Below, in pieces: positions 35,365 to 42,869 of a DNA stretch of 64,000 nucleotides. The notes beneath the pieces are model-generated. The model was not told the DNA's origin. It was given only the letters and a program-made list of their open reading frames with translations, and did no database searches. The stretch is from Deltaproteobacteria bacterium (GTDB lineage: Bacteria; Myxococcota_A; Polyangia; Polyangiales; Houyiibacteriaceae): positions 82,501-146,500 of the forward strand of contig JAEPMI010000015.1 of assembly GCA_017644045.1 (NCBI GenBank). The letters run 5' to 3'. Numbering within the stretch: position 1 is the stretch's first letter; the number at the start of each line of letters is the position of its first letter. The translations under genes and the position numbers were made by a program.

Positions 35365-35790
35365 CTAGAGAGAGGGCGCCTTGCTCTGGTCCCAGAAGGT
35401 CGCTTCGATCTTGTGGCCGTCGGGGTCGCGGACGAAGCAGCCGTAGTAGGCGTCCGTGTACTCGGGTCGCGGTCCCGGGTCTCCGTCGCCGGTGGCGCCC
35501 GCGGCTCTCGCGGCCTCCCAGAAGGCGTCGACGGCTTCCTTCGAGTGGGCCATCAGTGCGACGTGGGTGCCGTTGCCGACGTTGGCGGGCTTGCCGTCGA
35601 TCGGTGTCTGAATCCAGAGCTCGGGGAAGAGCACGCCGTAGGCGACGGCGCCGGGGTGGCTCATGATGGCCTTCGCGCCGAGGCTCGGCATCACCGCGTC
35701 GTAGAAGGCCTTCGACGCCTCGAAGTCGTTCGTGCCGATCGACACGTGCTGGATGATGGACGGGGGGAAGGGGCTCTCGTTCTCGGTCAT
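35365..35790 (-). CDS. VOC-family (glyoxalase-like) protein
   Basis: 141 residues with the vicinal oxygen chelate fold: IIQHVSIGTNDFEASKAFYD at the N-terminus, THVALMAHSKEAVDAFW in the middle and YYGCFVRDPDGHKIEATFW at the end. The metal-site His (QHVS), His (THVA) and Glu (KIEA) are present. Members isomerise, cleave C-C bonds or bind drugs such as fosfomycin; the substrate is unknown. AAAGGA lies seven bases before the ATG. The AraC/GyrI regulator just upstream is in the same direction (14-base gap), so the two are an operon. Confidence 0.87.
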   Translation of the reverse strand: MTENESPFPPSIIQHVSIGTNDFEASKAFYDAVMPSLGAKAIMSHPGAVAYGVLFPELWIQTPIDGKPANVGNGTHVALMAHSKEAVDAFWEAARAAGATGDGDPGPRPEYTDAYYGCFVRDPDGHKIEATFWDQSKAPSL

Positions 35791-35804
35791 CGGGGGGTCC
35801 TTTC

Positions 35805-36626
35805 TCAGGCGAGGCGCACGAGCACCTCGGTCAGTTGGTCTTCGGGCGCGACCTCGCCGGGCGCGCGCAGGTAGCGCTCGACCACGGGCTCGTCGGCGAG
35901 CTCGACCCCGCGTCGAGGGAGCCAGCTGCCGAGCAGCGCGACGTAGGTGTCGAGAATGGTCTCGAACGAGCCGTGGTGGAGCGCGACGGCGTACGTGCCG
36001 CCGGGGATCGTGCGCGCCGAGTAGCCCGGCGGGAGCTCGCCCAGCGCGGCGATCGCGTCGGGGTCCAACGGGATGCAGGCGTCGTAACGGAGCTTGTCCG
36101 CGTCGGTGACGTCCGGGTCGTCGTAGGCCAGCCCGAGGCCGACGTCGTCCAGCGGGATCCGGCGCTGCGCGGCGAAGCCGGCCATCTGGCCCCAGGCTGC
36201 GCTGCAGGCCTCGTAGGGACCGACGTACCGGAGCGCGAGCACGTGGCGCAGCGGCTCCTCGCGGACCTCGGCGTCGATGGCGGCGGCGGCGGGCATCTCG
36301 CGGCGGTACTCGCTCGGCGCCTGGCCGAAGCGGGCGCGGAACGCGCGCGTGAACGCCTCGTGGCTGCCGTAGCCCGCCTCGAAGGCGACCCGCGTCACCG
36401 ACTCGCGACCGAAGCGGAGCCGCTGGGCGGCGCGCTCGAGGCGCAGGCGCCGCACGAAGCCCATCACGGACTCGCCGGTGATGCCTCGAAACACCCGGTG
36501 GAAGTGGTGCAGGGAGAAGCCGGCGAGGCTCGCCAGCTCTTCGGGCTCGAGCTCCTCGTCGAGGTGGCTCTGGACGTGGTCGACGACCTTCGCGATGCGG
36601 TCGACCCAGGCGGTTTCGATGGACAC
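35805..36626 (-). CDS. AraC-family regulator with GyrI-like effector domain
   Basis: 273 residues. The N-terminal AraC double HTH (about 8-110) includes LASLAGFSLHHFHRVFRGI and VAFEAGYGSHEAFTRAFRA. A GyrI-like small-molecule-binding domain (about 120-270) follows, with ALRYVGPYEACSAAWGQM and IPGGTYAVALHHGSFETI. The layout matches the Rob/SoxS-type multidrug regulators. GTG at 36626 comes six bases after TAGGCT. It likely controls itself and the VOC gene 14 bases downstream. Confidence 0.92.
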   Translation of the reverse strand: MSIETAWVDRIAKVVDHVQSHLDEELEPEELASLAGFSLHHFHRVFRGITGESVMGFVRRLRLERAAQRLRFGRESVTRVAFEAGYGSHEAFTRAFRARFGQAPSEYRREMPAAAAIDAEVREEPLRHVLALRYVGPYEACSAAWGQMAGFAAQRRIPLDDVGLGLAYDDPDVTDADKLRYDACIPLDPDAIAALGELPPGYSARTIPGGTYAVALHHGSFETILDTYVALLGSWLPRRGVELADEPVVERYLRAPGEVAPEDQLTEVLVRLA

Positions 36627-36632
36627 GAGGAG

Positions 36633-36638
36633 AGCCTA
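36633..36638 (-). promoter_or_regulatory. TANNNT -10-like element (TAGGCT)
   Basis: TAGGCT on the minus strand is six bases before the GTG at 36626 of the AraC-type regulator. Confidence 0.55.
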
Positions 36639-36666
36639 GACCGGCTCCGCTCGGCTCACTTGACCG

Positions 36667-37011
36667 TCAGTGCTCTCGTCGCGAATCGATGCCGAATTCC
36701 CGCCGGAACTCGAGGCACTGCTTGCTGCCGCGCTCGAACTCCCGGCAGGTGGTCCCGCGAATCTCGTAGATCTGGCACGCGTTCGGGCTCTCGTCGGTGC
36801 CCAGGTGCACGCACGCGCCGGCGTCGTCGGTCGCGAAGGCGACCAGCCCGAAGTGACCGGGCTGGACCTTCGCCACGAGGTCCTCGCGCCCCATCGCCTT
36901 CCAGCGGGTCAGGTCCTCCTCGGGGATGAGGATCCGCCCGTCGGCCCCGGTTCGGCAGCACACGCCGCAGGTCAGGCAGTCGAGCTCATCCGTCTCCATG
37001 CGCATCTCCAT
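36667..37011 (-). CDS. YkgJ-family cysteine cluster protein
   Basis: 114 residues. The N-terminal CLTCGVCC cluster and the later Cys in GACVHLG, NACQIYEIRGTTC and QCLEF form the YkgJ-type zinc/iron-chelating pattern (PF03692-like). Biochemical role is not established. An ATG at 37011 is taken; ATGs at 37005 and 36999 are also possible. It is divergent from the glutaredoxin-like gene with only 24 bases between starts, sharing a palindrome. The two redox/thiol-rich proteins may be co-regulated. Confidence 0.85.
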   Translation of the reverse strand: MEMRMETDELDCLTCGVCCRTGADGRILIPEEDLTRWKAMGREDLVAKVQPGHFGLVAFATDDAGACVHLGTDESPNACQIYEIRGTTCREFERGSKQCLEFRREFGIDSRREH

Positions 37012-37024
37012 AGCAGTTCTGCTA
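37011..37024. promoter_or_regulatory. Palindrome between divergent ykgJ-like and glutaredoxin-like genes
   Basis: TAGCAG-TT-CTGCTA is an inverted repeat with a two-base centre. It touches the ykgJ-like ATG and fills most of the 24-base divergent gap. It could be an operator or two back-to-back -10-like elements. Confidence 0.45.
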
Positions 37025-37035
37025 GGAAGCGAGCC

Positions 37036-37638
37036 ATGGGCCTCGCCCTCTACAAGTACGACGCCTGTGGCTACTGCCAGGCCGTGCTCCGCGCCATCGC
37101 CGCCCTGGGCATCGAGGACGAGGTCGAGCTGCGCGACACGCTCGTCGATCCGAGGTGGCGCAAGGAGCTGGTGGCCGCGATGGGGCGGGCCACGGTGCCG
37201 GTGCTCCGCATCGAGGAGCCGGACGAGCTCGAGGAGACCTCGGTTCGCTGGCTCCCGGAGTCCAAGGACATCATCGCGTACCTCTACGAGCGCTTCTCCG
37301 ACGGGAAGCAGCCGCCGGTCGTGGACGCGACCGCCGCCCACCGGGTCGCCACCATGGCGATGTGGGCGCTGCTCGGCGCGGGCGTGTTCTTCACGGAGCT
37401 CCAGGCCCCGCTCTGGTTCACGGCGTGCTTCATCGGCGCGATCCGGAGCTTCCACAACGGCTGGCGCACCAAGGGTTGGTTCCACCACGCGATCGGCGTC
37501 GTCTTCCTTCTCGCCTCGGCCTCGATCGTGCTGCGGGCGTACGCCGTGGTGGACCTACCCTGGTGGTACTTCGCCTACGGGCTCATCGGGCTGCTCTTCG
37601 TCGGCGGTCTGCTCTTCCGGCTCCGGCTCCGGCGCTGA
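37036..37638 (+). CDS. Glutaredoxin-like domain fused to membrane segment
   Basis: 200 residues. The first 90 residues form a glutaredoxin/GST-N-type thioredoxin fold: YKYDACGYCQAVLRAI with CGYC redox motif, then RATVPVLRI with the cis-Pro, and SKDIIAYLYERF. Four hydrophobic segments follow (about 100-198, with MAMWALLGAGVFF, WFTACFIGAIRSF, VVFLLASASIVLRAYA and FAYGLIGLLFVGGLLF). The fusion would tether a dithiol oxidoreductase to the cytoplasmic face of the membrane. The last 84 bases are antisense to the 3' end of the neighbouring lipoprotein gene. Confidence 0.8.
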   Translation: MGLALYKYDACGYCQAVLRAIAALGIEDEVELRDTLVDPRWRKELVAAMGRATVPVLRIEEPDELEETSVRWLPESKDIIAYLYERFSDGKQPPVVDATAAHRVATMAMWALLGAGVFFTELQAPLWFTACFIGAIRSFHNGWRTKGWFHHAIGVVFLLASASIVLRAYAVVDLPWWYFAYGLIGLLFVGGLLFRLRLRR

Positions 37639-38148
37639 GTCCTCGTCGGCTTCGGCCTCCGCGGGGTCCGGGCGACCGCGCGGACGGATCCGGCCGTGGA
37701 GCTGGCGAACGGCGTCGTCGCACTGGACCGTCTCTTCGTCGTCCCAGTGACGAAGCAGCCGGTGCACGTCGCAGCTCAGGCCGGGGAGGCGCAGCTCCAG
37801 CAGGGCCTCGGTCGGCTCCTCCGGGAAGTCGGTGACCGGGTCGCTCGAGAGGGCGCAGCAGTCGAGCTCGACCAGTCGGTCGCGGAGCTCGGTCAGATCG
37901 TCGGCGTTCACCCTTCGGTCCACCCGCAGCTCGGGCGCACCCACCCGCGCCATCGAGTAGGTGGTGTCACCGTCGCGATGGATCTCGAACTGCTCCGTCC
38001 CCCAGAGGTCTCGCGCCCGCCATCGGACCACGAGGTCCTCCCCGTCGATGGCCTCGGGCCACTCCTCGTCACCGAGCGCTTCGGTGGCGGGGGCCGGGTC
38101 GTCCGAGCAGGCGGAGCACAGAGCGATCAGCAGGGCGATGCGGCGCAC
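37555..38148 (-). CDS. Small lipoprotein, unknown function
   Basis: 197 residues. The short signal peptide ends LIALCSACSD, with lipobox LCSAC near residue 14. The body has paired Cys (LDCCAL; SCDVHR; QCDDAV). The last 45 residues are a disordered Glu/Pro/Asp tail. That tail is read antisense to the membrane helices of the glutaredoxin-like gene (37555-37638), so both frames are constrained over 84 bases. GTG at 38148 is six bases after a TATGCT element. I see no known family. Confidence 0.7.
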   Translation of the reverse strand: MRRIALLIALCSACSDDPAPATEALGDEEWPEAIDGEDLVVRWRARDLWGTEQFEIHRDGDTTYSMARVGAPELRVDRRVNADDLTELRDRLVELDCCALSSDPVTDFPEEPTEALLELRLPGLSCDVHRLLRHWDDEETVQCDDAVRQLHGRIRPRGRPDPAEAEADEDSAPEPEPEEQTADEEQPDEPVGEVPPG

Positions 38149-38154
38149 GGGGGG

Positions 38155-38160
38155 AGCATA
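38155..38160 (-). promoter_or_regulatory. TANNNT -10-like element (TATGCT)
   Basis: TATGCT on the minus strand is six bases before the GTG at 38148. It stands five bases from the opposing TAGCGT of the PLP-enzyme gene. Confidence 0.55.
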
Positions 38161-38165
38161 ACTGG

Positions 38166-38171
38166 TAGCGT
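38166..38171 (+). promoter_or_regulatory. TANNNT -10-like element (TAGCGT)
   Basis: TAGCGT is nine bases before the ATG at 38181. The two divergent -10-like boxes are only five bases apart. Confidence 0.4.
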
Positions 38172-38180
38172 CGCCGCGCC

Positions 38181-39422
38181 ATGAAGAGCCTGGATGTCGA
38201 CTGGGTCCGCGCCCGCTTCCCCGCCCTCTCGCCGGAGCTCGCGTTCTTCGACAACGCCGGTGGGAGCGCCGCGTGCCTGCCCGTCATCGAGCGGGTTCGG
38301 GACCACGTCGAGAAGAGCATGGTGCAGCTCGGCGGGACCCACCCCTGGTCCCGCGACGCGACCGCGAAGGTCGCCGCGGGGCACGCGGCAGCGGCCACGC
38401 TGCTCGGAGGCGAGGTCGCCGACGTGGCGCTCACGCCGTCCACCACCGCGAGCATGGCTCGACTGGCGGCGGCGTTCGCTCCGGCGCTCGAGCCGGGGGA
38501 CGAGATCGTGGTCACCGACCTCGATCACGAGGCGAACATCGGCGCGTTCCGTCGGCTCGGCGAGGGGCCCGAAGCGAGACCGGGCGTGGTCGTCCGCGAG
38601 TGGCGCTTCGACGAGGGCACGCAGACCCTGACCGAAGAGGGGCTCCGCGCGGTCCTGAGCGAGCGGACCCGGCTCGTCGCGTTCACACACTGCTCGAACG
38701 TGGTCGGCGCGCTGCACGACGTCCGCCGCCTCGCGGCGGTCGCTCACGAGGTCGGCGCACGGGTGGTGGTCGATGGCGTCGCCTTTGCGCCTCACCGACG
38801 GGTCGACGTGTCCGCGCTCGGCGTCGATGCGTACGCGTTCAGCGCCTACAAGGTCTACGGCCCGCACCTCGGCCTTCTCTGGGTCGCCTCGGACTTCCGC
38901 GCCGAGCTCACCAGCCGAAACCACTTCTTCCTACCGACGGACACCGCGGCGTATCAGCTCGAGCCGGGCTCGGCGCCGCACGAGCTCGCGGTCGCCCTGC
39001 CTGGGATCGTCGAGTACCTCGAGGCGCTGGCTGCGCACCATGGCGGGGAAGGGCTGGACGACGCCTTCGCCCTGATCGCCGCGCACGAGCAGAGGCTGGC
39101 GGAGCCGCTGATCGAGGCGCTCGCCGGAATGGATGGCGTTCGGGTCATGGGCCCCGCGAGCGCCGACGCGGCGGTCCGTGCGCCGACCGTGGCCTTCGCG
39201 GTCGACGGAGCGAGCCCGGCCGAGATCCCACCCAAGCTCGATGCCCACGGGGTCAGCCTTCGCTCGGGGCACTTCTATGCCCACCGAGCGGTCGAGCGCT
39301 TCGGCCTGCTGGAGAAGGGCGGGCTGCTGCGGGCCAGCATGGTCCACTACAACACCAAGGCGGAGGTGGACCGGCTGATCGCGGCACTTCGAGAGACCCT
39401 CGTAGCGATGCTGACGGATTAA
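38181..39422 (+). CDS. Cysteine desulfurase-like PLP enzyme (class V aminotransferase)
   Basis: 413 residues of a fold-type I PLP enzyme. Motifs: FFDNAGGSAACLPV at the start, LTPSTTASMARLA, VVTDLDHEANIGAFR, VVVDGVAFAPHRRVD with the PLP Asp, and FSAYKVYGPHLG with the Schiff-base Lys224. The sequence matches the TIGR01976-like group of cysteine desulfurase-like proteins rather than IscS/SufS: no active-site Cys loop is obvious and no Isc/Suf genes lie nearby. It may act on a different substrate. Confidence 0.88.
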   Translation: MKSLDVDWVRARFPALSPELAFFDNAGGSAACLPVIERVRDHVEKSMVQLGGTHPWSRDATAKVAAGHAAAATLLGGEVADVALTPSTTASMARLAAAFAPALEPGDEIVVTDLDHEANIGAFRRLGEGPEARPGVVVREWRFDEGTQTLTEEGLRAVLSERTRLVAFTHCSNVVGALHDVRRLAAVAHEVGARVVVDGVAFAPHRRVDVSALGVDAYAFSAYKVYGPHLGLLWVASDFRAELTSRNHFFLPTDTAAYQLEPGSAPHELAVALPGIVEYLEALAAHHGGEGLDDAFALIAAHEQRLAEPLIEALAGMDGVRVMGPASADAAVRAPTVAFAVDGASPAEIPPKLDAHGVSLRSGHFYAHRAVERFGLLEKGGLLRASMVHYNTKAEVDRLIAALRETLVAMLTD

Positions 39423-39496
39423 TCCAGTCGAGGCGGCCCGCGGGCCGAGGCCGATCCCCCGATGCGCCCGGCGGGTGAAAGCTCGGCTCGCTCTGC

Positions 39497-39502
39497 TAGG
39501 GT
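39497..39502 (+). promoter_or_regulatory. TANNNT -10-like element (TAGGGT)
   Basis: TAGGGT is nine bases before the ATG at 39512. Confidence 0.4.
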
Positions 39503-39511
39503 CAGCCGCCC

Positions 39512-40132
39512 ATGGCCGACCCACAGGACCACCGCGTCGAGTTCTTCTTCGACGTCGCCTCTCCCTATAGCTACCTGGCGTCCACCCAGATGGAGGGGCT
39601 TGGTCGCAGAACCGGCGCGTCGATCGAGTGGCGGCCCTTCCTCCTCGGCGGGCTCTTCGCCTCGGTGGGGAACCAGGCTCCGGCGATGCTGAAGCCCCGT
39701 GCGGCGTACATGGGGCGTGACCTCCATCGCTGGGCCGCGCGCTACGAAGTTCCGCTGCGCTGGCCGAGCCGCTTCCCGATCAACACGGTGAAGGCGCAGC
39801 GCATGCTGCTCGCGCTCCGTGACGAGAAGGGCGACGCCGACTGCGCGGCGCTCTCGGCGGCGTTCTTCGCGGCTTACTGGGCGGATGACGAAGACGTGTC
39901 CGACCTCGAGGTGCTGACCCAGGTCGCGACCGCGGCCGGCTACGAGGGTGCGGCGCTCGCGGAGCGTACGCAGGATCCGGCCATCAAGGACGCCCTCAAG
40001 GCGGCGACCGCCGAGGCCGAGGAACGCGGTGCCTTCGGTGCGCCGACCTTCTTCGCGGGTGGCGAAATGTACTTTGGCAACGACCGGTTGCTGCTCCTGG
40101 AGGATGCGCTCCAGGCGGACGGTGAGGCATGA
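39512..40132 (+). CDS. DsbA-family 2-hydroxychromene-2-carboxylate isomerase-like protein
   Basis: 206 residues of the DsbA/kappa-GST fold. FFFDVASPYSYLAST replaces the DsbA CxxC with SPYS, as in 2-hydroxychromene-2-carboxylate isomerase, which uses glutathione. RPFLLGGLFA, PFLL-type and AFGAPTFFAGGEMYFGNDRL (cis-Pro and substrate-pocket) are family hallmarks. The reaction in naphthalene breakdown is known for the family, but the natural substrate here is not. It overlaps the next gene (ATGA). Confidence 0.87.
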   Translation: MADPQDHRVEFFFDVASPYSYLASTQMEGLGRRTGASIEWRPFLLGGLFASVGNQAPAMLKPRAAYMGRDLHRWAARYEVPLRWPSRFPINTVKAQRMLLALRDEKGDADCAALSAAFFAAYWADDEDVSDLEVLTQVATAAGYEGAALAERTQDPAIKDALKAATAEAEERGAFGAPTFFAGGEMYFGNDRLLLLEDALQADGEA

Positions 40133-42141
40133 GCGACAAGAGCGAGAAGACCGACGACGAGAGCCTCGAGAACGAGGAAGTCGAAGAAGAGACCGTGCCG
40201 GAAGCGGGCGACGACGACTCGAAGGAGTCGGACTCGGAGGCCGAGTCGACGTCGGACTCGGACTCGAAGCCCAAGAAGAAGAAGTCGAGCTCGTCGACGA
40301 AGCGGAAGCGCACCGGGAAGAAGGCCAAGAGCAAGAAGGCCGAACCGAGCGACGAGCCGGAAAAGAAGCCGGCCAAGAAGAAGAGCGCCGCCGAAGCCGA
40401 GGCGCCCGAAGGCGACCAGTACCTCTGCGTCCACTGCGACCACACCTTCCACCCCGAATCGGAAGGTGAGCCGAAGCGCTGCCCCAACTGCATGCGGAAG
40501 GGCGGGCTGGAGCTCGTGCGCAAGGCGAAGAAGGGCGGTCGACCCGCGTGGATCGTGCCCGCCGCGGTGGTCGGTCTGATCGCGCTCGTCGGCGTCGGCT
40601 ACGCGATCTGGGATGGCCAGACGGCGGACCCGGTCGAGGGCGACGCCCCGCTCCGACCGCTCTCGACCTCGGAGCTCCTCGGGTACCTGCAGGCGTCGAG
40701 CGCGGGCCGCGCGCCGGCCGAGATCTTCGACGGCGGTGACGCCATCGACGCGCTGGCCGAGGAGGCCAGTGGCGACGGGCCGATCGCCAAGGCCGAGTCG
40801 CTGGTCGAGCACGTCGGAAACCGCCGCGCGGCGGCCGCTTTCGAACCGTGGTCGTTCAGCACCCCTCGAGACACCGAGGTTCGCGGCGCCGAGCGCACGG
40901 CGGCGCGTCTCGCCGAAGAGGAAGCGGCGCACCTCTACCCGCTCGAGGTCGCGCTCGCGACGACGGTCGCGCTCCGCGAGGCCGGCGTCGACGCCATGGT
41001 CGCCGAGATCTGGTCGTTCCCCGACGCGCAGGCGCCGCCCGACCCCTCGGGTCACTTCGGCTACTTCGGCGTCGCGGTCTACGAGGGCGACGCCGGCGAG
41101 GGCGATCCCACCGTCTTCGATCCCTACGGCGGCCGCGGTGAACAGCCCGGCGAGGACGACTTCCGCGTGCTCAGCGACCCTCAGGTCGCCGGCGCGTTCC
41201 TCTCGACCGAAGCGCTCTACGCGCATGTCCACGAGGGGAACCTGACCGACGCGATGTCGACCGTCCGCAAGGCGCTCCGCCTCGACCCACGCGCGCCCTA
41301 CGCGCGCTCGGTGCAGGCCGCGATCCTCCTTGCCAGCGGCGGAATCCAGGACGGCATCGACGAGCTCAACGCGGCGGTGCAGATCCGCGCCGACCCGCCG
41401 CGTCGCAACCTGCTGGCCGCGGTCTTCCTCGCGACCGGTGACACCGACGGAGCCCAGCGCGAGGTCTCTCTCGCGCTGGAGGAGACGCCGGAGTTCGCCG
41501 ACGCTCACGCGACGCTCGCGGCCCTCCACATGATGGACGCGGACCAGGACGCCGCGCTCCTCGAGCTCGAAGCGGCCGAGCGCTTCGACCCGGGCCTCGT
41601 GAACCTGAAGATGCTCTGGGCGCAGTACTACCTGCAGACCGGCAACCCCCGCCTCGCGGTGGGCAACGCGCTCCAGGCGGTCGAACGACGCCCGCACGAC
41701 TGGCAGGAGCGGCTCCGCGCCGCTCAGGTCTTCAAGGCCGCCGACGAGTGGAACGAGATGCGGATCCAGGCGCACGCCATCCTCGAGCTCGCGCCCTCCG
41801 GCCAGGAGGAGGCCATCCGCCGGCAGGTGGAGGCGGTCCTCGGCGAGACGGCGTTCGAGGAGTTCGACGAGGACCTCGCGCTCGACCCCGCGGACTACGA
41901 GGGCGACGAAGCGCTCGCCGACGCCGACGATCTGGACGACTTCGACGACCTCGGCGATCCGACCGATCTCGAGCTGGGCTCCGGCTCCTCGCTCCTCGGC
42001 GACGGTCCCGGCGACACGTCGGGCCCCTCGCTCCTCGACGAGCAGCTCGGCGGCGGCGGGTTCCAGCTCGGTACTCCGGGCGGCGGTGGCCTGCAGCTCC
42101 GCCCCCCGGGGCAGCGGCTGAACCTCCAGCTCGGGAACTAG
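40129..42141 (+). CDS. Membrane TPR protein with zinc ribbon and charged N-terminus
   Basis: 670 residues. A low-complexity, Glu/Asp/Ser- then Lys-rich N-terminus (1-95) is followed by a zinc ribbon (CVHC at 100-103, CPNC at 118-121). One transmembrane helix lies at about 142-161. A middle domain (about 175-360) is not recognised. TPR repeats lie at about 365-560 (DAMSTVRKALRLDPRAPYAR; AHATLAALHMMDADQDAALL). The C-terminus is acidic then Gly/Leu/Gln-rich. The zinc ribbon should face the cytoplasm and the TPRs the periplasm. Co-translated with the DsbA-like gene through an ATGA overlap. Function unknown. Confidence 0.82.
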   Translation: MSDKSEKTDDESLENEEVEEETVPEAGDDDSKESDSEAESTSDSDSKPKKKKSSSSTKRKRTGKKAKSKKAEPSDEPEKKPAKKKSAAEAEAPEGDQYLCVHCDHTFHPESEGEPKRCPNCMRKGGLELVRKAKKGGRPAWIVPAAVVGLIALVGVGYAIWDGQTADPVEGDAPLRPLSTSELLGYLQASSAGRAPAEIFDGGDAIDALAEEASGDGPIAKAESLVEHVGNRRAAAAFEPWSFSTPRDTEVRGAERTAARLAEEEAAHLYPLEVALATTVALREAGVDAMVAEIWSFPDAQAPPDPSGHFGYFGVAVYEGDAGEGDPTVFDPYGGRGEQPGEDDFRVLSDPQVAGAFLSTEALYAHVHEGNLTDAMSTVRKALRLDPRAPYARSVQAAILLASGGIQDGIDELNAAVQIRADPPRRNLLAAVFLATGDTDGAQREVSLALEETPEFADAHATLAALHMMDADQDAALLELEAAERFDPGLVNLKMLWAQYYLQTGNPRLAVGNALQAVERRPHDWQERLRAAQVFKAADEWNEMRIQAHAILELAPSGQEEAIRRQVEAVLGETAFEEFDEDLALDPADYEGDEALADADDLDDFDDLGDPTDLELGSGSSLLGDGPGDTSGPSLLDEQLGGGGFQLGTPGGGGLQLRPPGQRLNLQLGN

Positions 42142-42174
42142 CTCGGGGCCCTTCCCGGTCGCGGCGCAGAGAGG

Positions 42175-42180
42175 TAACCT
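42175..42180 (+). promoter_or_regulatory. TANNNT -10-like element (TAACCT)
   Basis: TAACCT is ten bases before the ATG at 42191. Confidence 0.35.
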
Positions 42181-42190
42181 CTGCACCGCG

Positions 42191-42817
42191 ATGGCGGAGA
42201 ACGACGACGATCGGAGACTCGGGGCGGCGCCGCCGCTCGTGCCCGGGCCTTCCCTCGAGGCCGAAGAGAAGGCGATGCGTGGCGGACGCGGCGGTCTGGT
42301 GGCCGCCGGCGTGGTCGCCGTGCTCATCATCGTGGCGGCGGTGGTCGCCCTCGTGATGGGCGACGACAACTCCGCCTACGAGACCCTCGGCCGGAACGTG
42401 AACGGCGCCAAGGGCGAGCTCTTCGACGGCTTCTGGCACTGCACCTTCCAGAACGACCTCGACGTGCGCAGCAACGAGGACCTGATGCGCGAGCTCGAGC
42501 AGCGCGCGAACCGAGGCGGCAAGCGCTTCGGCGAGCACGTGCGCGACGATTGCCTGCCCAAGCTGACCGAGCTCGAGCCGCGTCTCGACGTGCTCATCCC
42601 GCCGGACGACATGCGCCCCGCGCTGAACGACGTGATCACGGCGACCCGCGATCTCCGCGGCGCCTGGAGCGACTACCTCGCGTACCTGGACGCCCTCGAG
42701 GGTCCCTACGACGAGGAAGAGGGCCACGACCGCGTGGTCCGCATCGCTCGCGGATGGTTCGACTTCAAGCACGCGCACAAGGCCCTCAACGACGGCCTCC
42801 GCGAGCACCTGCACTGA
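42191..42817 (+). CDS. Single-pass membrane protein, unknown function
   Basis: 208 residues. A charged cytoplasmic N-terminus (1-35) precedes one helix (about 35-57, the LVAAGVVAVLIIVAAVVALV segment). A periplasmic domain of about 150 residues follows, mostly helical, with a Cys pair (FWHCTFQ and DDCLPKL). A DUF-type periplasmic domain cannot be named. It lies between the TPR gene and the FNT channel on the same strand with gaps of about 50 bases. Confidence 0.7.
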   Translation: MAENDDDRRLGAAPPLVPGPSLEAEEKAMRGGRGGLVAAGVVAVLIIVAAVVALVMGDDNSAYETLGRNVNGAKGELFDGFWHCTFQNDLDVRSNEDLMRELEQRANRGGKRFGEHVRDDCLPKLTELEPRLDVLIPPDDMRPALNDVITATRDLRGAWSDYLAYLDALEGPYDEEEGHDRVVRIARGWFDFKHAHKALNDGLREHLH

Positions 42818-42869
42818 CGTTCGCTCGCGCCGCTAACGCTGGGCTCGCTCGCGCGTCTCGCTGAGGCGC

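Noticed and set aside
38181-39422. IscS/SufS-type cysteine desulfurase for Fe-S assembly
   Set aside because: No obvious catalytic Cys loop and no isc/suf genes nearby; the sequence fits the desulfurase-like subgroup better.
39434-39447. 14-base perfect GC palindrome as a terminator
   Set aside because: It has no loop bases and no U tract; it lies in a short spacer between two same-strand genes and may be chance in GC-rich DNA.
39940-42369. Long minus-strand open frame of 809 codons
   Set aside because: Antisense to the TPR protein gene; composition is that of a shadow frame and no family motif is found.
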